Assembly (NCBI RefSeq): GCF_000688475.1
Contig: NZ_JIAN01000005.1
Span: 186,001-250,000 of the forward strand
Direction of reading: 5' to 3'
Source: Cellulomonas sp. URHE0023
GTDB lineage: Bacteria; Actinomycetota; Actinomycetes; Actinomycetales; Cellulomonadaceae
Length of the DNA: 64,000 nt
Position numbers and translations under genes: made by a program. Under the pieces are notes generated by a model. It made no database searches. It saw nothing but the letters and a program-made list of their open reading frames with translations, and had not been told where the DNA came from. Shown here piece after piece: positions 45,254 through 54,303 of this stretch; position 1 is the stretch's first letter; each line of letters opens with the position of its first letter.

Positions 45254-46554
45254 CGCTCTTCCCCTTCGTCCGGACCGGAGCTCACCGGAACCAGCAGATG
45301 GACCTCGGTGCCGCGCCCCGGCTTGCACGTCACCGTCGCGGTGCCACCGCGACGACGCACGCGGCCGATGATCGACTCGCGCACCCCGAACCGGTCGGAC
45401 GCGACCTCCTCCAGGTCGAACCCCTCGCCATGGTCCCGCACGAACACCTCGACCTGCGACGCCCCGACCTCCAGGTACAGCGAGACCGGCGGCAGACCGT
45501 GCACGACCGCGTTCACCAGCGCCTCACGAGTCGCCTGCAGCAGGGCCTCCGTGTCGACGTCCGGGACACGGTCCCCCACGACGACCGCCTCGACCGCGAC
45601 CGGGTCGCCGGACGGCCCGGACCGGGAGTCCTCGACCTCCGCGACGATCTCGCGCAGCGATGCCGCCACCGACGTGCCCGGCGCCGGGCGATCGTCGTAG
45701 AGCCACTCGCGCAGCTCGCGTTCCTGTGCGCGCGCCATCCGGGCGACCTCCGCGGAGTCGTCGGCGCGCAGGCGGATCAGCGCGAGCGTCTGCAGGACCG
45801 AGTCGTGCAGGTGGGCGGCGATGTCAGCACGCTCCGACTCGCGCGCGCGGGCCGCCCGTTCGTCGCCCAGCTCGCGGACCAGCCGCAACCACCACGGGGT
45901 GAGCACGAGGGCCACCCCGCCGAGCATCACGACCGCCGCGATGATCGACTGCGCGAGCGTCGCCGGCTCGACGCCCTCGCCGGACCCGAGCCCGATGAAC
46001 AGGAGCACCCCGACGCCCGCCAGCAGGATGCCGCCCGCCACGCGCAGGACGCTGACCGGAGTCCGCCCGCCGGCGCGGTCCCTGAGGCGGTCACGCTGCG
46101 CCGCGTCGAGCTGGCTCCACGCCAGCCACAGACCCGACAGCACGATCAGCGCCGGCAGCAACCAGTCCGCCTCGACGTCCGCACCGGCACGGACGGCGAC
46201 CAGCAGCACGGCCGCGATGACGAGCACGGCGCCGATCGCGATGTCGGTGACGGGGATCCGGCGGCCCGGCTCGATGACGTTCTGCCGCCGCGCCAGCCTG
46301 GTCAAGGCGCTCGGCCGCACGTCGCGCGCGGCCGCGGCAGGGTCGCCGGCCGGGATCGCGAGCCACCAGAACACGTACAGCACCGGACCGACGGCCGCGA
46401 CCGGCGTCAGGACGATGAACGCGAGCCGCACCAGCCCGACGGGCAGGTCGAGGTGCGCCGCGAGCCCGAGCGCGACGCCACCGAACCAACGCCCGCGCAC
46501 GGGGCGGCGCAGCGGGAGCCGTCGCGGGGCGACGAGCGGTTCAGTGGTTGCCAC
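45250..46554 (-). CDS. PspC-domain sensor histidine kinase
   Basis: This 434-residue membrane kinase starts at the GTG at 46554. Its N-terminal PspC domain (GRWFGGVALGLAAHLDLPVGLVRLAFIVLTPVAAVGPVLYVFWWLAIP, about 25-70) is followed by four further helices. A HisKA_3 domain has the phospho-His in ERADIAAHLHDSVLQTLALI, and the C-terminus is an HATPase (EALVNAVVHG; RDHGEGFDLEEVASDRFGVRESIIGRV). PspC domains usually monitor membrane integrity, so this kinase probably senses envelope damage directly. It forms an operon with the response regulator and is divergent from a second PspC protein. Confidence 0.92.
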   Translation of the reverse strand: MATTEPLVAPRRLPLRRPVRGRWFGGVALGLAAHLDLPVGLVRLAFIVLTPVAAVGPVLYVFWWLAIPAGDPAAAARDVRPSALTRLARRQNVIEPGRRIPVTDIAIGAVLVIAAVLLVAVRAGADVEADWLLPALIVLSGLWLAWSQLDAAQRDRLRDRAGGRTPVSVLRVAGGILLAGVGVLLFIGLGSGEGVEPATLAQSIIAAVVMLGGVALVLTPWWLRLVRELGDERAARARESERADIAAHLHDSVLQTLALIRLRADDSAEVARMARAQERELREWLYDDRPAPGTSVAASLREIVAEVEDSRSGPSGDPVAVEAVVVGDRVPDVDTEALLQATREALVNAVVHGLPPVSLYLEVGASQVEVFVRDHGEGFDLEEVASDRFGVRESIIGRVRRRGGTATVTCKPGRGTEVHLLVPVSSGPDEGEER

Positions 46555-46690
46555 GCTCCGATCGTCACACGTCCGTCCACCACCAGGGGCGCTTCTCGGG
46601 GCCGCTTCAGGGATCGGGACGTGCAGGATCAGGGTGCTCTCAGGGGTACACCCGATGCCGCCGGCACGCTCGGGCCACCAGGATCGAGAC

Positions 46691-48193
46691 ATGGACACGA
46701 GCACCCCCCCGATGCCGGAGCAACCGGCACCCGCTGCGGCGGCCCACCCCGCCGACGGCTTCTTCGCCGCGGTACGCCGCACCGGGATCACGCGAGCCGA
46801 CGACCGTTGGGTCGCCGGCGTCAGCTCCGGCATCGCCGACAGGTTCGGGATCGACCCCCTGCTGGTCCGTGGGGTGTTCGCCGCGTCCCTGCTCCTCGGC
46901 GGGCTCGGTCTCATCGCCTACGGCATCGCCTGGGCCCTGCTCCCCGAGCGGAGCGACGGACGGATCCACACCGAGGAGATGATCCTCGGCCGCTTCGACA
47001 TCGCCCTGCTCGGCGCCCTCGCGTTCGTGCTGGTGGGCTTCGGGCGTGGCGACACCTGGTTCTTCTTCTGGGGTCCTCCCGGTTGGGTCCAGGGTCTGCT
47101 GTGGCTGCTGTTCGCGGCCGGCATCGCCGCGATCGTGCTCGTGGTCGTGAACCAGAACCCACGCCCCGTTCCCCAGACCTACGGCGGGCCCCAGCCGGCC
47201 GCACCCTTCGCCGGCCAGGGCCAAGGCCACGCCGGTCCGCAGGCCGCGACGACGTACGCGGCGAGCACGGCGACGCCGCCGGCATCGTCTGCACCCGTCG
47301 ACGCGATGCCGCCCGAGCCGGTGCGCACCTACGCGGCACCGGGATACACGCCGCAGGCCTACGCAGCGCCCGGGTACGCGTCGCCCACCTACGCACCGCC
47401 CCCGGCGTACGTCCCACCGCCGCCCACCAAGCCGAAGCAGGTACGCCACCAGCAGCCCCCGCGGCCGCCGCGGACGCGGACGCCCGGTGCGGGTGCGGGA
47501 GCGCTCGGGGTCGTCGTCGCGCTCAGCCTGCTCGCCCTCGCGACGCTGATGGTCGCAGAGCGCTCGGGCGAGTTCGACGGGCCCGTCGCGCTCACGTCGC
47601 TCGGCATCGCGATCGTCCTGGCGGGTCTGGGAATCATCGTCTCCGGCCTGCGCGGCCGAACCAGCGGAGCGCTCGGCGCCCTGGCCGTCCTCGGGCTCCT
47701 GGCGTCCGTGCCGCTCGGCGTCGCGACGAGCGCCAGCTCGTTCTGGAGCCGCGACGGCGAACGTCAATTCAACGCCGCCGACGTCGCCGTCAGCAGCCGC
47801 TCCGACGCCGCTGACGGGTACTCGATGGGCTTCGGCGACGTCACTATCGACCTGACGTCGGTCCCGATGACGGACGACACGCTGGTCGTCCCCATCGCCC
47901 TGGCCGCCGGCAACCTCACGGTGGTCGTCCCCGACGGCGCCGACGTCGACGCCGACGTCAACATCGGTGCAGGCGAGATCACCTGGGACGTGGACGGCGA
48001 CCACCGCTCGCAGGACGGCGTCGCCATCGACGACGGCAACGACTTCAGCACGGGCAGCAGCGACCCCGAGCTCGAGCTCCAGATCCGCGTCGGTGCCGGC
48101 CAGGTCCAGATCATCGACTCCCGCACATCCGACACGCGACCCCTGCCGCCCGCACCAGCGGTGCCGGCTCAGCCCGGGGAGGAGACCCCATGA
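46691..48193 (+). CDS. PspC and LiaF-like membrane protein
   Basis: This 500-residue protein has an N-terminal PspC domain (DDRWVAGVSSGIADRFGIDPLLVRGVFAASLLLGGLGLIAYGIAWALLPE) and two more helices. A Pro/Tyr-rich cytoplasmic linker repeats AAPGY/PTYAPPP motifs. A second membrane block follows, and then a C-terminal beta-rich domain (AADVAVSSRSDA; MGFGDVTIDLT; LTVVVPDGADVDADVNIGAGEI) like LiaF/DUF2154 cell-wall-active antibiotic response proteins. LiaF-type proteins hold the kinase inactive until stress, and the divergent kinase and regulator make this role likely. The gene overlaps the next one by ATGA. Confidence 0.88.
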   Translation: MDTSTPPMPEQPAPAAAAHPADGFFAAVRRTGITRADDRWVAGVSSGIADRFGIDPLLVRGVFAASLLLGGLGLIAYGIAWALLPERSDGRIHTEEMILGRFDIALLGALAFVLVGFGRGDTWFFFWGPPGWVQGLLWLLFAAGIAAIVLVVVNQNPRPVPQTYGGPQPAAPFAGQGQGHAGPQAATTYAASTATPPASSAPVDAMPPEPVRTYAAPGYTPQAYAAPGYASPTYAPPPAYVPPPPTKPKQVRHQQPPRPPRTRTPGAGAGALGVVVALSLLALATLMVAERSGEFDGPVALTSLGIAIVLAGLGIIVSGLRGRTSGALGALAVLGLLASVPLGVATSASSFWSRDGERQFNAADVAVSSRSDAADGYSMGFGDVTIDLTSVPMTDDTLVVPIALAAGNLTVVVPDGADVDADVNIGAGEITWDVDGDHRSQDGVAIDDGNDFSTGSSDPELELQIRVGAGQVQIIDSRTSDTRPLPPAPAVPAQPGEETP

Positions 48194-48870
48194 GCACCGA
48201 GAACAACGCGCCCGCCGACGAGACGCAGACCCAGCCGATGGACGCCGTCGACGAGACGGAGACCCAGCGCATGGACGCCCTCGATGAGACGCAGGATCCG
48301 TCGACGGATACCGTCGGTATCACCGCGACCCAACCGATCGACCCTGTCGATGAGACGGAGACCTCCTCGATGGCCACCGTCGACGTCGCCGAGACGCAGA
48401 CGCTGGATCCCGTCGACGAGACGGAGGCGATCGCTGTGGTCGAGGACGAGCCGACCGCCGACGACGAGCCGACCTTCGACCACGACCCGCGGCCCACCGC
48501 CGAGCACCAGGCCGACCCGCTCGGTGGGTTCGCAGCGGTGCCCGCCGAGCCGTACCCGCCAGCCGCATCGACCCAGTCGTACGCGGGTCAGTCCTACGGA
48601 GAGCAGCCCTCCGCAGCCCCGACCGCGACCGTGGTGGTCGAACCGCAGGTCGTCGAACCCGGCATCGTCACCGAGCCCGGACCTCGCAGGCTTCGCGTGG
48701 GCACCGTCGTGTGGGGCCTGATCCTCGCCACGTGCGGTCTCGGCGTGATCGCCTGGGCCTCGGGCGCTCGGATCGACTTCCAGCTGGCCCTGATCATCCT
48801 GCTGGCCGTCGCCGGCACGGCACTTCTGGTCGGCTCCATCGTCTCGGGCGCACGACACGCCCGACGCTGA
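48190..48870 (+). CDS. Membrane protein with six 11-residue Thr-Gln/acidic repeats
   Basis: This 226-residue protein begins ATGA-coupled to the PspC/LiaF-like gene. Residues 14-79 are six tandem 11-residue units around the consensus TQ-x-M/I/L-D-x-V-D-E-T-E; units 3 and 5 are degenerate. An acidic stretch and a Tyr/Ser/Pro linker follow, then a basic patch (PRRLR). Two C-terminal helices (VGTVVWGLILATCGLGVIAWA and FQLALIILLAVAGTALLVGSIV) complete it. The soluble repeats would face the cytoplasm. The Asp-Glu-Thr-Glu/Thr-Gln motifs resemble sites phosphorylated by actinobacterial Ser/Thr kinases and read by FHA domains; that is inference. Its operon suggests a part in the envelope-stress system. 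Confidence 0.8.
   Translation: MSTENNAPADETQTQPMDAVDETETQRMDALDETQDPSTDTVGITATQPIDPVDETETSSMATVDVAETQTLDPVDETEAIAVVEDEPTADDEPTFDHDPRPTAEHQADPLGGFAAVPAEPYPPAASTQSYAGQSYGEQPSAAPTATVVVEPQVVEPGIVTEPGPRRLRVGTVVWGLILATCGLGVIAWASGARIDFQLALIILLAVAGTALLVGSIVSGARHARR
48229..48426 (+). repeat. Six 33-bp in-frame tandem repeats
   Basis: Exactly 198 bases form six 33-bp units encoding the 11-residue Thr-Gln/acidic repeat. Units 1, 2, 4 and 6 are close copies (gacgag/gatgag-acg at the same phase); units 3 and 5 have diverged. Confidence 0.85.
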
Positions 48871-48873
48871 CCA

Positions 48874-48910
48874 CCGACGTCCGGTCCCCCTGGTGGGGAC
48901 CGGACGTCGG
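48874..48910. terminator. Bidirectional terminator
   Basis: A perfect 16-bp stem (CCGACGTCCGGTCCCC and complement) with a 5-base loop lies between two convergent genes, four bases after one stop and seven before the other. Confidence 0.82.
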
Positions 48911-48916
48911 CGTGGG

Positions 48917-49441
48917 TCAGACTGCCGCGGGCGGAGCGGGCGGGGTCGTCGGCGCGGCGGGTCGGGACGCGACGACGGGTGCGGGTGCAGCCGACACCGT
49001 GCCGACTGCGGGAACGATCCCGATGCGGCGCAGCGCCCAGCCGATGAGCGCGAACACCACGCCGATTCCGACTGCCATCAGCGCCACGCCGAACGCGACG
49101 ACGGACGTGAACAGCGACGCCCGAAGGAACGAGGCCGTCATGGCCGTCTGCCGGACCGGGTCGTCCTGTCCGAGCTCGGCGTAGGTCTTGCCACCGGTCG
49201 CTTCGAGTGCGTGGTGGTTGATGATGTCGGCCTGGAACCACGCCTCCCACGGCGTGTCCACCAGCTCCCCGCCGAACGCCTTCGCGTCGTCGGAGACGGT
49301 GATGTTCTCTGCAGCGAGGTTGTTGGCGATAGCCACCCATGTCCCGATACCGGCAACGATGAAGATGATGCCCAGGATGAGGGTGATGAGCCCGATGACG
49401 CGGACCCCCTTGGACCCCTCGGTCTCAGTCGTCGTCGTCAT
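48917..49441 (-). CDS. Membrane protein, unknown function
   Basis: This 174-residue protein starts at the ATG at 49441 (MTTTTETEGSKGVRVIG). It has two helices, VIGLITLILGIIFIVAGIGTWVAIA (about 15-39) and VVAFGVALMAVGIGVVFALIGWAL (about 118-141). Between them an extracytoplasmic loop of about 75 residues is rich in Asp, Trp and His (WEAWFQADIINHHALEATGGKTYAELG). The C-terminus is Pro/Ala-rich. The WEAWFQADIINHHAL block seems distinctive; I recognise related actinobacterial aromatic-ring-opening-neighbour membrane proteins only vaguely and assign no family. Confidence 0.75.
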   Translation of the reverse strand: MTTTTETEGSKGVRVIGLITLILGIIFIVAGIGTWVAIANNLAAENITVSDDAKAFGGELVDTPWEAWFQADIINHHALEATGGKTYAELGQDDPVRQTAMTASFLRASLFTSVVAFGVALMAVGIGVVFALIGWALRRIGIVPAVGTVSAAPAPVVASRPAAPTTPPAPPAAV

Positions 49442-49583
49442 TTCTACCCTTCCGAGTCCCGCTGCGGGACATGGGCACAGGGCCTGATGAGTACCGCAGC
49501 TCATGCCAGAAAGCCCGAACACGACCACGTTAGCGACAATTGTCCTGAAACGCCCGAACCATCTAATTCTGCGGCGTGCCTGG

Positions 49584-50708
49584 TCAGGGGGTGCGCGCAG
49601 AACTCCGCGCGCGGGCGTACTCCGCCTGGGCCGCTCCGAGGACGTCGTCCCACCCGAATGCAGGTGGGATCGACCGATTGTGTGCGGAAATTCCCTCGAA
49701 GACCTCGCGTTCCGACGCGAGCCGCACGACCGCCTCCGCCATCTCGGCGTCGTCGGCCACCAGGAACCCGTCCACACCATCCTCGACGAACTCCGCGATG
49801 CCCGTCCCACGACGCGCGACCACCACCAGACCCGCGGTCCGGGCCTCGAGCGCGGCGATGCCGAAGGCCTCGAGCTCGGCAGGTGCGAGGAACACGTCGG
49901 CGTCCGCGTAGGCCGCGCGGACCTGCGGACGGGTCAGCCGCCCGCGCAGGTCGACGACGCCGTCGAGGCCCTGTGCCGTGATCGCCGCCGCCACGCGCGC
50001 CTGCGCCGGACCCGAGCCGATGATCGAGAGTCGGAGCGCCTCTGCCGGGAGCCGGCGGGCGGCGGACCCGACCAGCTCGACGAGCGGCACCGCTCGCTTG
50101 CGCGGCGCGAGCCGCATGGTCGACACGAGCCGCAGGGAACGGTGCGCAGGTCTCGGTCCTTCGGGCGCCCACGCGTCCACGTCGATGCCGTTGGGCATGA
50201 CCGCCACCTCCCCGCCGAAGACGTCGCGGACCCGGGAGGCTGCTTCGTGGCTCACCGCGCTCAACGCGGCGGGCGTCCGGCTCCACCGGGTCCGGCTCAC
50301 GATGGCTCTCAGCGGACCGACGACGCCGTCGAGCATGCAGTGCCAGGTGATCGCCGTCGGCAGGCGCAGGTCGAGTGCGATGCGCGCGCCATCGTACGCG
50401 AACGGTGAGAGGACCCCGGCGTGCACGTGCACGACGTCCGGCGCGAGCGCGCGGAAGGCCTCGCGCAGGAGCCGTGGGCCGACCGGGTTCACGGGCAGGT
50501 CGAACGGCAGGCGCGCACCGAGCCGGTGGACGTGGACACCGTTCTCGACGTCGACGACGCCGCCGCGCTCCCCCGCCGCGCCCAGCGTGGCAGTCAGGAC
50601 GTGGACCTCGTGCCCGGCTGCGGCCTGTCGGGCCGCCAGGTCGCCGACCTGTGACTCGATGCCGCCGGTGCGCGGCGCGTAGCAGTCGCTGACGTGCGCG
50701 ATCAGCAC
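49584..50708 (-). CDS. Glycosyltransferase family 4
   Basis: This 374-residue GT-B enzyme starts at GTG (LIAHVSDCYAPRTGGIESQVGDLA). The glycine-rich acceptor-side loop GGIESQV is followed by DVVHVHAGVLSPFA, typical of the PimB/WcaL-like GT4 group. The donor-side domain has RLVSTMRLAPRKR, IIGSGPAQ and the nucleotide-sugar EX7E-type motif PAELEAFGIAALEARTAG. It should transfer a sugar from a nucleotide donor to a lipid or polysaccharide acceptor on the cytoplasmic side. No other polysaccharide genes flank it, so the acceptor is unknown. Thirteen bases separate it from the DUF3817 gene upstream. Confidence 0.9.
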   Translation of the reverse strand: MLIAHVSDCYAPRTGGIESQVGDLAARQAAAGHEVHVLTATLGAAGERGGVVDVENGVHVHRLGARLPFDLPVNPVGPRLLREAFRALAPDVVHVHAGVLSPFAYDGARIALDLRLPTAITWHCMLDGVVGPLRAIVSRTRWSRTPAALSAVSHEAASRVRDVFGGEVAVMPNGIDVDAWAPEGPRPAHRSLRLVSTMRLAPRKRAVPLVELVGSAARRLPAEALRLSIIGSGPAQARVAAAITAQGLDGVVDLRGRLTRPQVRAAYADADVFLAPAELEAFGIAALEARTAGLVVVARRGTGIAEFVEDGVDGFLVADDAEMAEAVVRLASEREVFEGISAHNRSIPPAFGWDDVLGAAQAEYARARSSARTP

Positions 50709-50720
50709 GTCACCCTCGCT

Positions 50721-51122
50721 TCACGACACCGCGCCGCTGGCCGCCTCGATGCGGGCGACGGCCTGCGCGTGGACCTTGCGCTCGAGGACGAACGACATCA
50801 CGGGCACGACACCAGCGGCCGCCATCGTCACGAGCCGTCCGACCCGCCAGCGCATCTTGGACCACAGGTCGAACACGGTCACGAGGTAGACCACGTAGAG
50901 CCAGCCGTGCGCATAGGCGATCCACGCGCCGATCACGGGGTTCGGGTGGCCGTCCGCGCCTACTCCGTTGGCGTGCAGGCCGTACTTCAGGATCAGCTCC
51001 AGGCACAGCAGGAGCAGCATCGTCCCGGTGGCCCACGCCATGATCCGGTACCGCAGCAACGCGCCCGCGGCCTTGCGTGGCCAGGCGTCCGCCTTGCTGT
51101 TCGTCGCAACCGACTCAGTCAT
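50721..51122 (-). CDS. DUF3817 membrane protein
   Basis: This 133-residue protein has three to four helices. The family signature is ALLRYRIMAWATGTMLLLLCLELILKYG, WIAYAHGWLYVVYLVTVFDLW and RVGRLVTMAAAGVVPVMSFVLERKV. Conserved Arg-Tyr-Arg, His-Gly and Glu-Arg residues are typical of DUF3817 proteins, which usually sit next to guaA in actinobacteria as here. The ATG at 51122 follows GGGGGAG; an in-frame ATG six codons upstream is less likely. Function is unknown. Confidence 0.88.
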   Translation of the reverse strand: MTESVATNSKADAWPRKAAGALLRYRIMAWATGTMLLLLCLELILKYGLHANGVGADGHPNPVIGAWIAYAHGWLYVVYLVTVFDLWSKMRWRVGRLVTMAAAGVVPVMSFVLERKVHAQAVARIEAASGAVS

Positions 51123-51152
51123 GTGGCGATTCTCCCCCACGCGCAGGACCGG

Positions 51153-52736
51153 TCACTCCCACTCGATCGTGCCCGGCGGCTTGCTCGTGACGTCGAGGAC
51201 CACCCGGTTGACCTCCGGCACCTCGTTCGTGATGCGCGTCGAGATCACGGCCAGCACGTCGTACGGCAGGCGCGTCCAGTCCGCGGTCATCGCGTCCTCC
51301 GACGAGACCGGTCGCAGCACGATCGGGTGGCCGTACGTGCGGCCGTCTCCCTGGACACCGACCGAGCGGACGTCGGCGAGCAGGACCACCGGGCACTGCC
51401 AGATGTCACGGTCGAGCCCGGCGCGGGACAGCTCCTCGCGCGCGATGACGTCCGCGGCACGCAGGATGTCGAGGCGCTCGGCCGTGACCTCGCCGATGAT
51501 CCGGATGCCCAGACCGGGTCCGGGGAACGGCTGCCGCCAGACGATGCCCTCGGGCACGCCGAGCTCGAGCCCGACCGCCCGGACCTCGTCCTTGAACAGG
51601 GTGCGCAGCGGCTCGACGAGCGAGAACTGCAGGTCGTCGGGAAGCCCGCCGACGTTGTGATGGGACTTGATGTTGGCCGCGCCCTCGCCGCCGCCCGACT
51701 CGACGACGTCGGGGTACAGGGTGCCCTGGACGAGGAACTTGACCTCCTCGTCGCTGCCCTCCACGATCTCCCGCGCCGCGTCCTCGAACACACGGATGAA
51801 CTCGCGACCGATGATCTTGCGCTTGGTCTCGGGGTCGGTGTGCCCGGCCAGCGCGCGCAGGAACCGGTCGCGCGCGTCGACCACCTTGAGCTGCACGCCC
51901 GTGGCGGCGACGAAGTCCTTCTCGACCTGCTCGGCCTCACCGGACCGCAGCAGACCGTGGTCGACGAACACGCACGTGAGCTGGCTGCCGACCGCCTTCT
52001 GCACGAGTGCCGCGGCGACCGACGAGTCCACGCCGCCGGAGAGCCCGCAGATCACGCGGGCCGACCCGACCTGTGCGCGGATCTTCTCGACCTGCTCCGC
52101 GACGACGTTCCCGGCGTTCCAGTCCGGCGCCAGGCCCGCGCCCTCGTAGAGGAAGTTCTCCAGCGCCTGCTGACCGAGCGGAGAGTGCTTCACCTCGGGG
52201 TGCCACTGCACGCCGAACAGGCGGCGCGACCGGTCCTCGAACGCCGCGACCGGGCTGCCGGCAGACGTCGCGAGCACCTCGAAGCCCTCGGGCGCGGCGT
52301 GCACGGCGTCGCCGTGGCTCATCCACACGGTCTGGTTCTCGGGGCTCCCCGACAGGACGGTCCCTTCCGAGGTGACCGACACCGCCGTACCGCCGTACTC
52401 ACGCTGGCCGGTCTGCGCGACGGTCCCGCCGAGCGCCGCGGCCATCGCCTGGAACCCGTAGCAGATGCCGAGCACGGGGACACCGGCTTCGAACAAGGCC
52501 GGGTCGACGAAGGGAGCACCGGTCGCGTACACCGACGACGGGCCACCCGACAGGATGATCGCCGCCGGGTTCTTGGCCAGAAGGTCAGCGACCGAGGCCG
52601 TGTGCGGCACGATCTCGGAGTAGACGTTGGCCTCGCGCACCCGGCGCGCGATCAGTTGCGCGTACTGGGCTCCGAAGTCGACGACGAGGACCGGTCGGTG
52701 GTCCATGGTGGCGGGCGGCGGGGGCGTCTGCGTCAC
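51153..52736 (-). CDS. guaA: GMP synthase (glutamine-hydrolysing)
   Basis: GuaA converts XMP to GMP with ATP and glutamine. The class I glutamine amidotransferase domain (about 15-205) has the catalytic Cys in [12 protein letters not shown] and the His/Glu in [12 protein letters not shown]. The ATP pyrophosphatase domain has the P-loop [15 protein letters not shown]. The dimerisation/XMP domain shows [18 protein letters not shown] and ends KPPGTIEWE. The GTG at 52736 gives 527 residues; an ATG ten codons inside ([12 protein letters not shown]) gives 517 and fits most homologues equally well. It belongs with the purine genes elsewhere in the window. Confidence 0.96.
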   Translation of the reverse strand: MTQTPPPPATMDHRPVLVVDFGAQYAQLIARRVREANVYSEIVPHTASVADLLAKNPAAIILSGGPSSVYATGAPFVDPALFEAGVPVLGICYGFQAMAAALGGTVAQTGQREYGGTAVSVTSEGTVLSGSPENQTVWMSHGDAVHAAPEGFEVLATSAGSPVAAFEDRSRRLFGVQWHPEVKHSPLGQQALENFLYEGAGLAPDWNAGNVVAEQVEKIRAQVGSARVICGLSGGVDSSVAAALVQKAVGSQLTCVFVDHGLLRSGEAEQVEKDFVAATGVQLKVVDARDRFLRALAGHTDPETKRKIIGREFIRVFEDAAREIVEGSDEEVKFLVQGTLYPDVVESGGGEGAANIKSHHNVGGLPDDLQFSLVEPLRTLFKDEVRAVGLELGVPEGIVWRQPFPGPGLGIRIIGEVTAERLDILRAADVIAREELSRAGLDRDIWQCPVVLLADVRSVGVQGDGRTYGHPIVLRPVSSEDAMTADWTRLPYDVLAVISTRITNEVPEVNRVVLDVTSKPPGTIEWE

Positions 52737-52915
52737 GGGCTCAGGGTAGTCGGGCACCGAGGCGTGCCGTGCTCCCGTCCACGCGGACCGCGACGTCACG
52801 GGCTCTCGACGACGCGGGGCAGGCCTGGACCGACGGAGCGCCCAGCTCGCCGGCGGGCGCCTCGGCGACGACGAACACGATCGGGGTGCCGCCCGGGCCC
52901 TTCGTCGAGACGAGC

Positions 52916-53326
52916 TCAGCGCGTCAGACCGAGGACGAGGATCACCGGCGCGACCAGGAGGAACCCGACCGGCCGCAGCACGCTCGACAGTGGCGGCTCG
53001 AGATCCGCTCGGTCGAGGTAGAGGACGTCCGGCCGGCCGGCCTCCTGGACGACAGGGACGACCTGCCCGACGCGGCACTCGTGGGACGGCGGCTCCTGCC
53101 GTACCGGGACCCCGCGCGGCCACGCAGCGGTCGCCACCGTGACGATGTCCGTGTTCCGCGGCTGGACCCAGCCGCCCCGCACCCGTGGCACGGGCCGGAC
53201 GTCGACGACGACCGCCGTGCCCCGCAGCCCGTTGGCGAACCGGCGACGACGAGCGAGCGAGGCGAGCGCGATTGCGGCGAACAGTCCACAGACCGTGAGC
53301 GACGCGAGCAGGACGAAACGGGTCAC
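52916..53326 (-). CDS. DUF3592-like membrane protein, copy 1
   Basis: This 136-residue protein has a membrane helix at each end ([21 protein letters not shown] and [17 protein letters not shown]). A beta-rich domain of about 75 residues lies between them: [33 protein letters not shown] and [25 protein letters not shown]. The layout matches the DUF3592 pattern. The start is the GTG at 53326. Its nearest relative is the next gene upstream, so the two are a tandem duplication. Function is unknown. Confidence 0.75.
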   Translation of the reverse strand: MTRFVLLASLTVCGLFAAIALASLARRRRFANGLRGTAVVVDVRPVPRVRGGWVQPRNTDIVTVATAAWPRGVPVRQEPPSHECRVGQVVPVVQEAGRPDVLYLDRADLEPPLSSVLRPVGFLLVAPVILVLGLTR

Positions 53327-53458
53327 GTGCGGCGGCCTACGAGCACGTCGGGCCCGCCTCGAGCCCCACCAGCGCCATGGCCATCCGCCGGAACACCGGT
53401 TCGCCGCTGCGTGGGGAAACCGTCCCACCGGGCAGGCGTCGGCGTGACGCCCGCCAGC

Positions 53459-53920
53459 TCACGACGGACTCGTGAATGCCGCGTACACGATCACGGGGAT
53501 CATCACGAGCATGCCGAGGGGCACGTACACGCCGAAAGTCGAGCGTTCGAGGTCCGGCCGGTCGAGGAAGATGCGTTCGGGCCGTCCGGGCGCCTGAACC
53601 ACCGGGACGACCTGACCGACCCAGTACTGCCCGGCGGGAAGCTTCTGGTCGACCGCGTGACCACGGGGCCACGCTGCCGTCGCCACGGTCACACGCTCGG
53701 TCGGCCTCTCGATGACCGAGCGGCGTTGCATGAGGAACGTGGGCTGCACGTCGATGACGACCGCGGTGCCGCGCAGGCCCTTGGTGAACACCCGGTGCCG
53801 GCTGTAGGTGTAGGCGAACGCACCGGCGCACGCGATGGCGAAGACGACCATCACGCCGAGCATGAGAACGGCCTGGCCTCCGGAGGGCGGACCCGACGTC
53901 ACGGCTCCCACGGCCGTCAC
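53459..53920 (-). CDS. DUF3592-like membrane protein, copy 2
   Basis: This 153-residue paralogue of the preceding entry has helices AVLMLGVMVVFAIACAGAFAY and PLGMLVMIPVIVYAAFT. The central domain shares RGTAVV(I)[42 protein letters not shown] with copy 1 almost block for block. The start is the GTG at 53920. The two genes are separated by about 130 bases and probably arose by duplication. The central domains may face outside or inside; topology is not resolved by sequence. Confidence 0.75.
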   Translation of the reverse strand: MTAVGAVTSGPPSGGQAVLMLGVMVVFAIACAGAFAYTYSRHRVFTKGLRGTAVVIDVQPTFLMQRRSVIERPTERVTVATAAWPRGHAVDQKLPAGQYWVGQVVPVVQAPGRPERIFLDRPDLERSTFGVYVPLGMLVMIPVIVYAAFTSPS

Positions 53921-54303
53921 GGGCTCACCTTCAGCGACATGTCGACGTGGCATCCCTTCACCGGACGAACGACGGTCGTCCCCCTGAACGGTCGTCGCCG
54001 GAGGCTAGCATTCCGGGCGCACCGTCGTAGACGGGACGAAACCGGCCTTGACGGCACCACTGTGCTGGTTGTCGGCACCTGCATGGGCCGACTGCGCGGC
54101 ATGCTCGCCCGGCTCCCGCCGCCCGTGCTCTGATGCTGCGCCGTGCGAGCTCGGTGCACCGGATCGGCATGAGGGCCGTCGGAAGCCTCACCCGTTGCGA
54201 TCTGACCGAGGGCTCGCAGGTCGACGTAGCCGGGTGGCGCGGCGGGCGGACCGTGCGATAAGCCTTCGGTGCTTGTCGGTACCCGCCCGTAACGTTGCTC
54301 CTC
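53921..54303. other. Intergenic region between DUF3592 and ABC exporter genes
   Basis: This 383-base gap lies between divergent genes. A TAGCCT box on the minus strand (about 54005) could serve the DUF3592 genes. Short frames occur on both strands, but none has a ribosome site or family resemblance. No RNA or repeat is seen. Confidence 0.4.

Noticed and set aside
52741..52878. A 45-codon frame from GTG on the minus strand ending four bases before the guaA start.
   Set aside because: No ribosome site, no family resemblance and only a GTG start. It could be a leader or gene remnant but cannot be supported.
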